Part shown: positions 1 to 6,917 of the stretch, piece after piece | Layout of the letters: every line of letters starts with the position of its first letter | Numbering within the stretch: the first letter of the stretch is position 1 | NCBI GenBank assembly: GCA_964556895.1 | Contig: CAZKYC010000112.1 | Coordinates: 1-12,082 of the forward strand | Source: Hinthialibacter sp964556895 | Lineage (GTDB): Bacteria; Hinthialibacterota; Hinthialibacteria; Hinthialibacterales; Hinthialibacteraceae | Direction of reading: 5' to 3' | Length of the DNA stretch: 12,082 nucleotides | Position numbers and translations under genes: made by a program | Notes under the pieces: model-generated | What the model saw: the letters and a program-made list of their open reading frames with translations, nothing else | Told to the model about the DNA's origin: nothing | Databases searched by the model: none

Positions 1-45
1 GCTCACAGAGTTGCACCCATGCCTGAGTTGGATTGTCTATTATTG
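1..45. repeat. Left copy of a dispersed repeat (partial, cut by the window edge)
   Basis: These 45 bases match 12038-12082 in the same orientation at 44 of 45 positions; the only difference is at position 5 (A here, C there). The copy contains the right arm of the palindrome seen whole at the other end of the window. The rest of the element would lie to the left of base 1. One mismatch argues for two diverged copies rather than a duplicated contig end, but the window edges prevent seeing the true ends. Confidence 0.8.
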
Positions 46-122
46 AAAGGACGAAGATCGTTTTTTGAGCAAATTCCAGGTCATCCAGCAAGGGAAGGAC
101 TCAAATATCGGAAGAACCAAAG

Positions 123-1322
123 TTAATGAGTTAGAGAGTTTGTGATGTGGCGTGATGGTTTTCGCAACAAAAACAGCGAGGCCGCAGCGCTGGGCAACGC
201 GATGGTGATGCACAGCAGAATCGCGCTGGAGTACGAGTTGGTCATGTCATAGATTTGCCCGCCCATCCACGGCCCCGCCACGCCCGACGCGCCGTAGACC
301 AGAAACACTAGCGGGTACAAATCATTGACATAGTCGCTGCCATACTTGGCGGCGATGTGGGCGGCGTATAGTACAAAGCAGGAACCAAACGAAAAGCCGA
401 TCAATAAGATGCTGCCCAGAAACGCCGGGTATGAACTGGTGATGTGCAACACAAACGCCGCTGCGCTTAACAACAACAGCGATAGTGGAATCGCCCGCCA
501 GGCGATCCAATCATAGATTGCGCCCCAGGCGATGCGTCCGCTGATGTTGCCAATCGCGAAGACGCTGATAGCGGACGCAGCCTCATTGGATGAGAACCCC
601 CGATATAACCCTAACGGTTTCAGGTTGGCGATAATCAAGAGGCCGCCGAAGGCGCCGGCGAACATGCCCAGCGCCATCGCGGCGAAGGTCTTAGTGAAGA
701 GAAGGTGCATCACCGTGTCGGCTTCGGAGGTTTTATGGATGATGTTGGCTTCGGGCGGCATTGTTAACAGCAAGGCAAACAACGCGATCAACACCGCCGA
801 ACCAAGGCCGATGATGAGCAATACCGTTAAGACATCAACGCCCGCGTCGATAAGCGTCTGGGCGATAAACGCGATGAGAATCGAACCGCCGCCGAAGCCC
901 GCCACCGCGACGCCTGTGATCAGCCCTTTGTGGGCGGGGTGCCAATGGATGCACACGGTGAGCGCGCTGAGATAGCCCAGGCCGATGCCCGCGCCTGACA
1001 ACACGCCCGCGCCCAAAAGCAATAGCCAGAAGTCGCCGTCCGAAAACGAAGCCAGCCAATAGCCCCCGCCAAAGAGAACCGCACAGGCCAGCGAGCTCGC
1101 CCGCGGCGACCAGACGTGCAACAAGCGGCCGCCGCCGACCATCGAAATCGTAAACGAAGAGATGGTCAGGCCAAAAATCAGGCCTAGTTGGGCGGAGGTG
1201 AAGCCGTAGTGTTCGATCAGCGCGGGGGTGTAGACGCTCCAGGCGTAGATGCCGCCGAGACACGATTGAATGATAAACGAAGCGATGACGACGGTGATTG
1301 AACTGAGACGCAATGAATCCAT
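123..1322 (-). CDS. MFS transporter, OFA (oxalate/formate antiporter-like) family
   Basis: A 399-residue inner-membrane secondary transporter with about 12 predicted helices. The N-terminal stretch with QSCLGGIYAWSVYTPAL (residues 19-35) is the OFA signature in helix 1. GNISGRIAWGAIYD (258-271) and YGASGVAGPWMGGQIYD (343-359) are the C-terminal-half motifs of the same family. Family members carry small carboxylates such as oxalate, formate or lactate; the substrate here cannot be read from sequence. The frame is open upstream to a TTG at 1370, but that codon lies inside a hairpin arm. I prefer the ATG at 1322, which has AAAGG about 7 bases upstream and puts helix 1 near the N-terminus. It lies 90 bases downstream of leuD on the same strand, behind the hairpin at 1359-1395, so co-transcription is likely reduced. 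No clear terminator is visible after the stop codon. Confidence 0.88.
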   Translation of the reverse strand: MDSLRLSSITVVIASFIIQSCLGGIYAWSVYTPALIEHYGFTSAQLGLIFGLTISSFTISMVGGGRLLHVWSPRASSLACAVLFGGGYWLASFSDGDFWLLLLGAGVLSGAGIGLGYLSALTVCIHWHPAHKGLITGVAVAGFGGGSILIAFIAQTLIDAGVDVLTVLLIIGLGSAVLIALFALLLTMPPEANIIHKTSEADTVMHLLFTKTFAAMALGMFAGAFGGLLIIANLKPLGLYRGFSSNEAASAISVFAIGNISGRIAWGAIYDWIAWRAIPLSLLLLSAAAFVLHITSSYPAFLGSILLIGFSFGSCFVLYAAHIAAKYGSDYVNDLYPLVFLVYGASGVAGPWMGGQIYDMTNSYSSAILLCITIALPSAAASLFLLRKPSRHITNSLTH

Positions 1323-1358
1323 GCAGGGCCTTTGTTGGGTAACAGCGGGATATGTAAT

Positions 1359-1395
1359 ACTCGCCCCCAATCGAGCGAATCAATTGGGGGCGAGT
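1359..1395 (-). terminator. Hairpin between leuD and the MFS gene, probable leuCD terminator
   Basis: Perfect 13-bp inverted repeat: arm 1359-1371 (ACTCGCCCCCAAT) and arm 1383-1395, with an 11-base loop. It starts 18 bases past the leuD stop. On the minus strand the hairpin is followed by TATTACATA, a poor U-tract, so termination may be partial. It could act as an attenuator limiting read-through into the transporter gene, whose ATG is 37 bases further on. Confidence 0.6.
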
Positions 1396-1412
1396 TTAAA
1401 GTTTTACTGTAA

Positions 1413-2006
1413 CTACGCGATGCCGCGTTGGTGTTCGTAGGCGGCGATTTTGTCTTCGTGTTGCAGGGTGAGGCCGATCTGGTCTAGGCCGTTTAACAGG
1501 CGGTATTTCTTAAAGTCATTCACGTCAAACTCAATTGTCGAGCCGTCGGGTTGGATGATTTTCTGGTCGGGCAGGTCTACCGTCAGTTGATAGCCTTCAC
1601 TCGCGCGTACTTCAGCGAACAGCCCGTCGATCACGTCTGGCGGCAAGACGATCGGCAGCATTCCATTGTTAAAGCAGTTGTTGAAAAAGATGTCGGCGTA
1701 TGACACCGCCAGAATACAGCGAAAGCCGTAGTCATGCAGCGACCAGGGGGCGTGTTCGCGCGACGAGCCGCAGCCAAAGTTGTCTTTGGTTAGAAGGATG
1801 CTGGCGCTCTGGTAGCGGTCGGCGTTCATTTCAAAATCGGGGTTAGGCTTGCCGTCGGCGGTGTAGCGCCAGTCAAAAAACAAGACGTCTTGGTAGCCGG
1901 TGCGCTCGATCCGTTTCAAGAACTGTTTAGGAATGATCTGGTCGGTATCGACATTGAGCGCGTCGAGCGGCGCGACCAGGCCTGTGTGTTTGATAAAGGG
2001 TTCCAT
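1413..2006 (-). CDS. leuD: 3-isopropylmalate dehydratase, small subunit
   Basis: A 197-residue protein, the usual length for the proteobacterial-type LeuD. With LeuC it forms the heterodimer that isomerises 2-isopropylmalate to 3-isopropylmalate in leucine synthesis, in the cytoplasm. Visible family motifs are NVDTDQIIPKQFL (18-30), the substrate-recognition loop GCGSSREHAPWSL (78-90) and NCFNNGMLPI (110-119). The ATG at 2006 overlaps the leuC TAA by one base (TAATG), which indicates translational coupling and equal subunit output. The upstream purine stretch GGGAG lies inside the end of leuC and can serve as ribosome binding site. No truncation or missing key residue is visible. Confidence 0.97.
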   Translation of the reverse strand: MEPFIKHTGLVAPLDALNVDTDQIIPKQFLKRIERTGYQDVLFFDWRYTADGKPNPDFEMNADRYQSASILLTKDNFGCGSSREHAPWSLHDYGFRCILAVSYADIFFNNCFNNGMLPIVLPPDVIDGLFAEVRASEGYQLTVDLPDQKIIQPDGSTIEFDVNDFKKYRLLNGLDQIGLTLQHEDKIAAYEHQRGIA

Positions 2007-3415
2007 TAGTTAAACTCCCAGTTGCGAATGTCAACAAAGCGGCCTTTGACGGCGGCGGCGACGGCCATCGCCGGGCTGACCAGGTGGGTGCGTCCACCCT
2101 TGCCCTGGCGGCCTTCAAAGTTTCGGTTTGAGGTCGAGGCGCAGCGGTCGCCGGGGTCAAGCACATCATCGTTCATGGCGAGACACATGGAGCAGCCCGG
2201 TTCGCGCCACTCAAACCCGGCTTCAATGAAGACCTTGTCGAGGCCTTCGGCTTCGGCCTGATCTTTGACCGCCTGCGAGCCGGGCACCACAATCACCAGG
2301 TCGATATTGTCGGCTTTCTTATAGCCTTTGGCAAATTTGGCGCCTTCGCGCAAGTCTTCGATGCGCCCGTTGGTGCACGAACCCAGAAACATCTTGTTGA
2401 TTTTGACTTCGGTCATGGGCAGCCCTTCAGGCAGGCCCATATACTCAAGCGCTTTCTTGGTGGTCATGCGCTGATTGTGGTTGTCAATCTCGCTCAAGAC
2501 TGGGGTTTTGCCGTTGACGTCGGTGACCATGCCGGGCGAGGTGCCCCAAGTGACTTGCGGCTTAATATCGGCGGCGTCGAGTTCGACCAATGTGTCATAC
2601 GAGCAGCCTTCATCCGACGCCCAGGCTTTCCACGAATCGACCAGTTCGTTCCATGACTTGTCTTTGGGCAGATACTCGCGGTCTTTGAGAAACTCAAACG
2701 CTTTTTCGTCAGGCGAGATCAGCCCGGCGCGCGCGCCCGCTTCGATGGTCATGTTACAGACGGTCATGCGGCCTTCCATTGATAAGTTGCGAATTACGTC
2801 GCCGGTGTATTCGATGACGTAGCCGGTACCGCCCGCCGTACCGATTTTGCCGATAATGGCGAGAATCATGTCTTTGGCGGTGATGCCGGCTGGCAGCGTC
2901 CCGTTGACGCGCACTTCCATGGTCTTGGATTTTTTCTGCGGCAGGGTCTGGGTCGCCAGAACGTGTTCGACCTCGCTGGTGCCAATGCCGTGCGCCAAGG
3001 CGCCGAAGGCGCCGTGGGTGGAGGTATGAGAATCGCCGCAGACGATGGTCATGCCTGGTTGGGTGAGGCCCAGTTCGGGGCCGATGATATGAACAATGCC
3101 GTTGCGGCGGTCGCCCATGCTGAAACAGGCGATTCCGTTCTCGGCGCAATTTGCTTCTAATGTGTCGACCTGCTTTTGTGAGAGCGGGTCTTGAATTGGA
3201 ATCGCACGGTCGGTCGTCGGGATGTTGTGGTCCATCGTCGCGAAGGTCAGTTCAGGCCGGCGCACGGTGCGCCCCGCGATGCGAAGCCCTTCAAACGCCT
3301 GGGGTGAGGTGACTTCGTGGATGTAATGCCGGTCGATATAGAGGATGGATTCTTTGCCTTCCTCTTCATAGACGGCGTGCGCTCGCCAGATTTTTTCGTA
3401 GATGTTTTTCGCCAT
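2006..3415 (-). CDS. leuC: 3-isopropylmalate dehydratase, large subunit
   Basis: A 469-residue aconitase-superfamily enzyme, close to the roughly 466 residues of the E. coli protein. It carries the [4Fe-4S] cluster and catalytic site of isopropylmalate isomerase. The three cluster ligands are visible as Cys347 (FLGSCTNGR) and Cys408/Cys411 (GCSMCLAMN). Other family motifs are MDHNIPT (61-67), CGDSHTSTHGAFG (126-138) and NRNFEGRQGKGGRTHLVSPA (430-449). The ATG at 3415 is preceded by AAAGGA about 9 bases upstream. It is the first gene of a leuCD operon and is divergent from the ATPase gene at 3812. A small GC-rich hairpin (3441-3455) sits just ahead of the ribosome binding site. I saw no leucine-rich leader peptide and no T-box. 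Confidence 0.98.
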   Translation of the reverse strand: MAKNIYEKIWRAHAVYEEEGKESILYIDRHYIHEVTSPQAFEGLRIAGRTVRRPELTFATMDHNIPTTDRAIPIQDPLSQKQVDTLEANCAENGIACFSMGDRRNGIVHIIGPELGLTQPGMTIVCGDSHTSTHGAFGALAHGIGTSEVEHVLATQTLPQKKSKTMEVRVNGTLPAGITAKDMILAIIGKIGTAGGTGYVIEYTGDVIRNLSMEGRMTVCNMTIEAGARAGLISPDEKAFEFLKDREYLPKDKSWNELVDSWKAWASDEGCSYDTLVELDAADIKPQVTWGTSPGMVTDVNGKTPVLSEIDNHNQRMTTKKALEYMGLPEGLPMTEVKINKMFLGSCTNGRIEDLREGAKFAKGYKKADNIDLVIVVPGSQAVKDQAEAEGLDKVFIEAGFEWREPGCSMCLAMNDDVLDPGDRCASTSNRNFEGRQGKGGRTHLVSPAMAVAAAVKGRFVDIRNWEFN

Positions 3416-3811
3416 CAGATACGTCCTTTACAAAAATCATGCGCTGGAGCAGCGCAGGGTTTGGGCGGGTAGCCAGAACCTTTAGTATAAGTGGTATACG
3501 GCTGAATCCGAAGTGATCGCCTTTTCCACAACCTTGTGGATTTTGCGTTTCCAATCGGCCTGTCTATCGTTTATACTGGTGTAGAATTAAGGCCGAGCGA
3601 AACATAGCTCCTTGTCCCTATTATAGAATTCACTGCGTTGAATTGGATGAGAGTCATGAAATGGCGTGAAAACTGGTCTATTCGGTATATCGACGATGAT
3701 TCGATGCAACCGGCCGGGTATCAAACCGGCCCCGCATCTATCGAATTTGTCGCGTTTCCGTAATAATAAGGAAGGCGTGCTGATTACAAATTCTACTAAG
3801 AGAGTGAAACT
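3416..3811. promoter_or_regulatory. Divergent intergenic region between leuC and the ATPase gene
   Basis: This 396-base region must hold both promoters. Toward leuC, the minus strand has TATACT (3489-3484) as a possible -10, with only a weak -35 (TTCGGA). The 6-bp stem at 3441-3446/3450-3455 lies in the resulting leader. Toward the ATPase, the plus strand has TATACT (3572-3577) with TTTCCA 18 bases upstream, which would give a leader of about 230 bases. That leader contains a possible small ORF and a nested hairpin: GATGC pairs with GCATC outside a GGCCGG/CCGGCC stem (3712-3717/3726-3731). These promoter calls are weak and rest on hexamer matches only. Confidence 0.35.
3656..3763 (+). CDS. 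Possible small ORF (35 residues) upstream of the ATPase gene
   Basis: ATG at 3656 reads 35 codons to TAA at 3761-3763; an in-frame ATG at 3647 would add three residues. A purine-rich stretch (GGATGAGAG) sits just upstream. The peptide is rich in Trp, Tyr and Asp near the start (MKWRENW, IRYIDDD) and ends EFVAFP. It reads like coding sequence in amino-acid make-up, with no rare-codon run. The frame has a stop at 3605, so it is not the tail of a larger gene within the window. I do not recognise the peptide. It ends 48 bases before the ATPase start and could be a small protein, a leader peptide or chance. The hairpin at 3712-3731 overlaps its second half. Confidence 0.3.
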   Translation: MKWRENWSIRYIDDDSMQPAGYQTGPASIEFVAFP

Positions 3812-5320
3812 ATGTTTACGCAAGTATGGCGTGAGTATTGGGGGCTGATAGAAGACCCGTTTACCTGTGAAGACGCTGACAAAGACGGCGTGTTGCCTGA
3901 TGTTGACCCAAACGCGGTGCATTGGAGTTTTGACCGCCTCTATGGAACGCCGCGCATGCCCGCGCCCGCGATCATCTTCGGCGAAAAGGGCAGCGGCAAA
4001 AGCGCCCTGCGGCTGATGATGCGCCGCAAGGTGGAGAAACACAATCAGGACAAGCCGGATGAAAAACTGTTTCTGATTGAGTACATCGACTTCAACAATT
4101 ATTTGTCGCACTTCCGCCGCGCCATCGGCGCCCGCAACGACGACAAGGCCGCCGAACAAGTGATGAAGCGTTGGAGCGTGGCCGACCACCTCGACTGTCT
4201 GTTGTCGCTGGGCGTGTCGAAATTGGTTGACGAGGTGTTGCCCAGCGAGTCGCCGCGCGACAAACTCAACTCGAAACATCGCGCGTACCTCGCGCTGTTG
4301 GCGTCGATCTATTACGACTCAAGCCAACGCACTCAGATGGAAGCCGTCCACCAGCTGATTAGCCGCCTGGGCCTGGGCTCATTGCGCCCCTACTTCTATT
4401 GGCTGCTGACGTTGATCTTTTCGGTATTGGCTGTCGCCATTGTCGGGTACGGTGTGGGACTCAACTTTCAGATGGGCGCCCTTGATCAGCCGGCGCTTCC
4501 ACTGTATCCCTTCGCGATTGGCGGTTTGGTGGTGTTGCTGGCGACCTGGCTGCCGTTTTTGTATTACACCTGGATGTCGAGTTCCTTTGCGGCCCGCGCC
4601 GACCGCGCTGTCAAAAGCCTGCCGCGCAACAGCGCCGCGCTCAACGAGTTGCTCAAACGCCTGCCGCTGAAAGAACGCCGCGAATACACCATCCCCCGCG
4701 GTTCGGACGAATCAACCCGCTACCAGCTGCTTCAGCGCTTCATCGAAATTCTTCACGCGTTTGGCTACAAAGGCGTGTATGTCTTGCTTGACCGAATCGA
4801 CGAGCCGTCGCTCATCAGCGGGCGTGAAGACTCGATGCGCAAGTTTGTTGAGTCGCTGCTCGACATCAAACTGCTTCAGTTCCCCGACATGGGGCTCAAG
4901 TTGTTCTTGCCGATTGAGATGGACGAGATTCACCGCAACGCCACGCCCGAACAGCTGAAGAAAATGCGCCTCGACAAGTCAAACCTGGTGCCTGAACTCA
5001 AATGGACCGGTCAGGAACTCTATGAAATCGCCAACCAGCGCGTGAAATCCTGCGTGAAACCCGAAGGACGCATCCAAAGCCTGGCGGATATTTTCGGCGA
5101 CGATTTTGATTTTGCGTATTTGAAAGAGACGCTGCACAACCTGGGCACGCCGCGCTATGCCTTTGGGTTTCTTTCAACGCTATTTTCTGATTACACCAAA
5201 AACCTGCCCAACGAACTGGCCGAAGACGACCCCCGCTGGCAGATTACGCGGTCGCACTTTGACGTGGTCAAAGCCAGTTGGACCGACCGCTCTGACGTGA
5301 TGCGCCGGGTGTTGAACTAA
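3812..5320 (+). CDS. KAP-like membrane P-loop ATPase
   Basis: A 502-residue protein with Walker A GEKGSGKS (57-64) and a likely Walker B at GVYVLLDRIDEP (321-332, acidic residues D327, D330, E331). Between them sit two hydrophobic helices at about 195-216 and 232-254, joined by a short loop. Membrane helices inserted inside the P-loop domain are the defining layout of KAP NTPases, and the D-x-x-D-E pattern resembles theirs. No N-terminal signal or C-terminal effector domain is visible. Known KAP-like proteins include phage-exclusion and membrane-associated signalling proteins, but nothing here fixes a role. ATG 3812 is the first start after an in-frame TAA at 3797, with a purine-rich AAGAGAG upstream. 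It stands alone, with a strong terminator downstream. An alternative family is the Sll1717-type P-loop ATPases, which share the GxKGSGKSA motif. Confidence 0.72.
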   Translation: MFTQVWREYWGLIEDPFTCEDADKDGVLPDVDPNAVHWSFDRLYGTPRMPAPAIIFGEKGSGKSALRLMMRRKVEKHNQDKPDEKLFLIEYIDFNNYLSHFRRAIGARNDDKAAEQVMKRWSVADHLDCLLSLGVSKLVDEVLPSESPRDKLNSKHRAYLALLASIYYDSSQRTQMEAVHQLISRLGLGSLRPYFYWLLTLIFSVLAVAIVGYGVGLNFQMGALDQPALPLYPFAIGGLVVLLATWLPFLYYTWMSSSFAARADRAVKSLPRNSAALNELLKRLPLKERREYTIPRGSDESTRYQLLQRFIEILHAFGYKGVYVLLDRIDEPSLISGREDSMRKFVESLLDIKLLQFPDMGLKLFLPIEMDEIHRNATPEQLKKMRLDKSNLVPELKWTGQELYEIANQRVKSCVKPEGRIQSLADIFGDDFDFAYLKETLHNLGTPRYAFGFLSTLFSDYTKNLPNELAEDDPRWQITRSHFDVVKASWTDRSDVMRRVLN

Positions 5321-5351
5321 GCGGGGTCGTTTTTAAGAAAACGCCGACAAC

Positions 5352-5381
5352 AACAGGCGGGCCAGATTTGGCCCGCCTGTT
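5352..5381. terminator. Bidirectional terminator between convergent genes
   Basis: Perfect 13-bp stem (5352-5364 with 5369-5381) around a 4-base GATT loop, very GC-rich in the middle (GGCGGGCC). On the plus strand it runs into TTTTGGTTTATT, a good U-rich tail 31 bases after the ATPase stop. On the minus strand the A/T flank is weaker (TTGTTGTCGG), but the same stem lies 24 bases past the oxidoreductase stop, so it probably serves both genes. Confidence 0.88.
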
Positions 5382-5405
5382 TTGGTTTATTCTCATTCGC
5401 TCTTG

Positions 5406-6713
5406 CTACAGTTTAGGTAAGACGTAAGGTTTGCGATATTTCTTTTTCAACAAACGGCTGGCCTGACGGTCGCCGATGATGGTTTCGTTTTTTGAATCCC
5501 AGCGTATCTGCCGCCCCACCTGAAGCGAGATCAACCCCAACAGGCCCGGCAGGTTGGCGTAATGGCCGACATAGACGTCGGCGACAGGCGTTTCGCGGCT
5601 GCGGATGCAATCCAGGAAATTTTGTTTGTGTTCGAAGTCGCCGCCCTGCGCCGGAACCACAACCGGGTTGGCGCGGTCGTTTTCTGGGTACAGTTTGGCG
5701 TGTCTGCGGTTGACCAACACCGTCCCTTTTGAACCATAAAAATAAATCCCGTGGTCGATGCCCGATAACTCGGGGTCATGGGGAAAGCCGTTGGCGTGGC
5801 GCATGGAGTATTTGAAGGTGTAGCCTGGGCAGTCAAACAGGCAATCCGCCGTGTCGGGCGTGCTGCGCATGTCATCATAGTAATAGACGCCGCCGATCGA
5901 GGTGACCGACTTCATCTCGTGGCCCATCGCCCAGGCGACGATATCAAACAGGTGAACGCCCCAGCCAGTGAGCATGCCCCCGGCGTAGTCGGTGTGATAA
6001 TAGAAACTGTTGTGATAGCGGCTGCGGTTGAACGGTTTCTTGGGCGCGGGGCCAAGAAATTTGTCATAGTCGATCGCGGGCGGCGTCTCTTCATCGTCTT
6101 GATAAATCGGCTGAAACGGCGGTTTGTTGAGATAGGCGTCGACGTCCCACATGTTGATGCATTCCGCCGAAGTCACCTTGCCGATCTGGCCCGACTTCAC
6201 CCACTCCACCGCCTGTTGGAATTGTTTGGAGCTGCGCTGTTGAAGCCCGACCTGCAAGACGCGTCCGGTCTGGTTGACGGCTTCAATCATGCGCTGTTGT
6301 TCTTCGACGGTGTGGGCCAGCGGTTTTTCGACATAGACGTCTTTGCCTGCTTGCATGGCCAAAATCGCCGGGATGGCGTGCCAATGGTCGGTGGTCGAGA
6401 TCACCACCGCGTCAACGTCAGGGTTGGCGATCACGTCTTCAAAGTGCTGCGAACTGTGGACGGGGCGTTTCAGCCGTTGTTGGCATTGTTTGATATTGCC
6501 CTCATCTATGTCGCACAACGAGACGATGTTGACGTCGTCAAATTCGACAAACTGGCGAACGTGGCCCCTGCCGCGCCCTCCCAGGCCGATAAAGCCCAAG
6601 TCGATCGTTTCGTTGGCGCCAATGGCTGACAGCGCTGGGGCCGCGAGCGCGCCCGACAGGGCGATTGTTTGTTTTGTAAACCCACGGCGGTTAATGGTTG
6701 TTTGAGAATTCAT
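5406..6713 (-). CDS. Gfo/Idh/MocA-family oxidoreductase with Tat signal
   Basis: A 435-residue NAD(P)-dependent oxidoreductase. The N-terminus carries a twin-arginine motif (NRRGFTK, residues 8-14) and a hydrophobic stretch up to about residue 33, so it is likely exported folded by Tat with its cofactor bound. The Rossmann nucleotide loop is GFIGLGGRGRGH (40-51), the family EKP motif is in VYVEKPLAHT (126-135), and the C-terminal domain has GWGVHLFDI (250-258) with His254 and Asp257. TTDHWH (107-112) is typical of the exported subgroup abundant in Planctomycetes, Lentisphaerae and Hydrogenedentes, where members act on sugars or sugar derivatives. The substrate is not determinable. ATG 6713 is preceded by GGGGGAG. 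It is monocistronic, with no sugar-catabolism neighbours; upstream (6714-6860) I see no convincing promoter. Confidence 0.92.
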   Translation of the reverse strand: MNSQTTINRRGFTKQTIALSGALAAPALSAIGANETIDLGFIGLGGRGRGHVRQFVEFDDVNIVSLCDIDEGNIKQCQQRLKRPVHSSQHFEDVIANPDVDAVVISTTDHWHAIPAILAMQAGKDVYVEKPLAHTVEEQQRMIEAVNQTGRVLQVGLQQRSSKQFQQAVEWVKSGQIGKVTSAECINMWDVDAYLNKPPFQPIYQDDEETPPAIDYDKFLGPAPKKPFNRSRYHNSFYYHTDYAGGMLTGWGVHLFDIVAWAMGHEMKSVTSIGGVYYYDDMRSTPDTADCLFDCPGYTFKYSMRHANGFPHDPELSGIDHGIYFYGSKGTVLVNRRHAKLYPENDRANPVVVPAQGGDFEHKQNFLDCIRSRETPVADVYVGHYANLPGLLGLISLQVGRQIRWDSKNETIIGDRQASRLLKKKYRKPYVLPKL

Positions 6714-6860
6714 TGGTCTCCCCCATGATAGTCATTTGACATTCATGTAGATCGTACAAAAAAACGGGGGCGAGGTATAGCGTCGGTAGTAGGCGTGTGA
6801 ATTGTATAAATAGAATTTCATACAACAAACAATATAGTTATTTGATATGGTTTTATAAAA

Positions 6861-6892
6861 AGGGGTGCATTCGTCTCGGCGAATGCACCCCT
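6861..6892 (-). terminator. nrdJ terminator hairpin
   Basis: Perfect 13-bp inverted repeat (6861-6873 with 6880-6892, AGGGGTGCATTCG arm) around a 6-base loop. Read on the minus strand it begins 26 bases past the nrdJ stop and is followed by a run of five T and then ATAAAA, the form of an intrinsic terminator. It is insulating for the Gfo/Idh gene that follows on the same strand. The symmetry and arm sequence also resemble short palindromes that are dispersed in some genomes, so it could be a repeat copy serving as terminator. Confidence 0.8.
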
Positions 6893-6917
6893 ACAATTGA
6901 TTTAATTTGTTTTCTAT

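Noticed and set aside
47..145. Short plus-strand frame following the left repeat
   Set aside because: About 32 codons with no good start, running antisense into the transporter's 3' end. Composition alone does not support a gene.
835..1383. 182-codon minus-strand frame overlapping the transporter N-terminal half
   Set aside because: It is an alternative frame of a clearly recognised membrane transporter, with an Arg-rich translation typical of a frame-shifted hydrophobic gene.
3666..3848. 60-codon plus-strand frame across the ATPase start
   Set aside because: It overlaps both the small ORF and the ATPase start in another frame, has no good start signal, and ends soon after entering the ATPase.
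3587..4279. 230-codon minus-strand open frame opposite the ATPase 5' part
   Set aside because: It is antisense to the Walker A region, has no recognisable motif and no credible ribosome binding site. The plus-strand gene explains the region.
5778..6629. 283-codon plus-strand open frame opposite the Gfo/Idh gene
   Set aside because: It lies wholly antisense to a gene with clear Rossmann, EKP and Tat motifs. Its His/Val/Arg-rich translation is typical of a shadow frame in GC-biased coding DNA.
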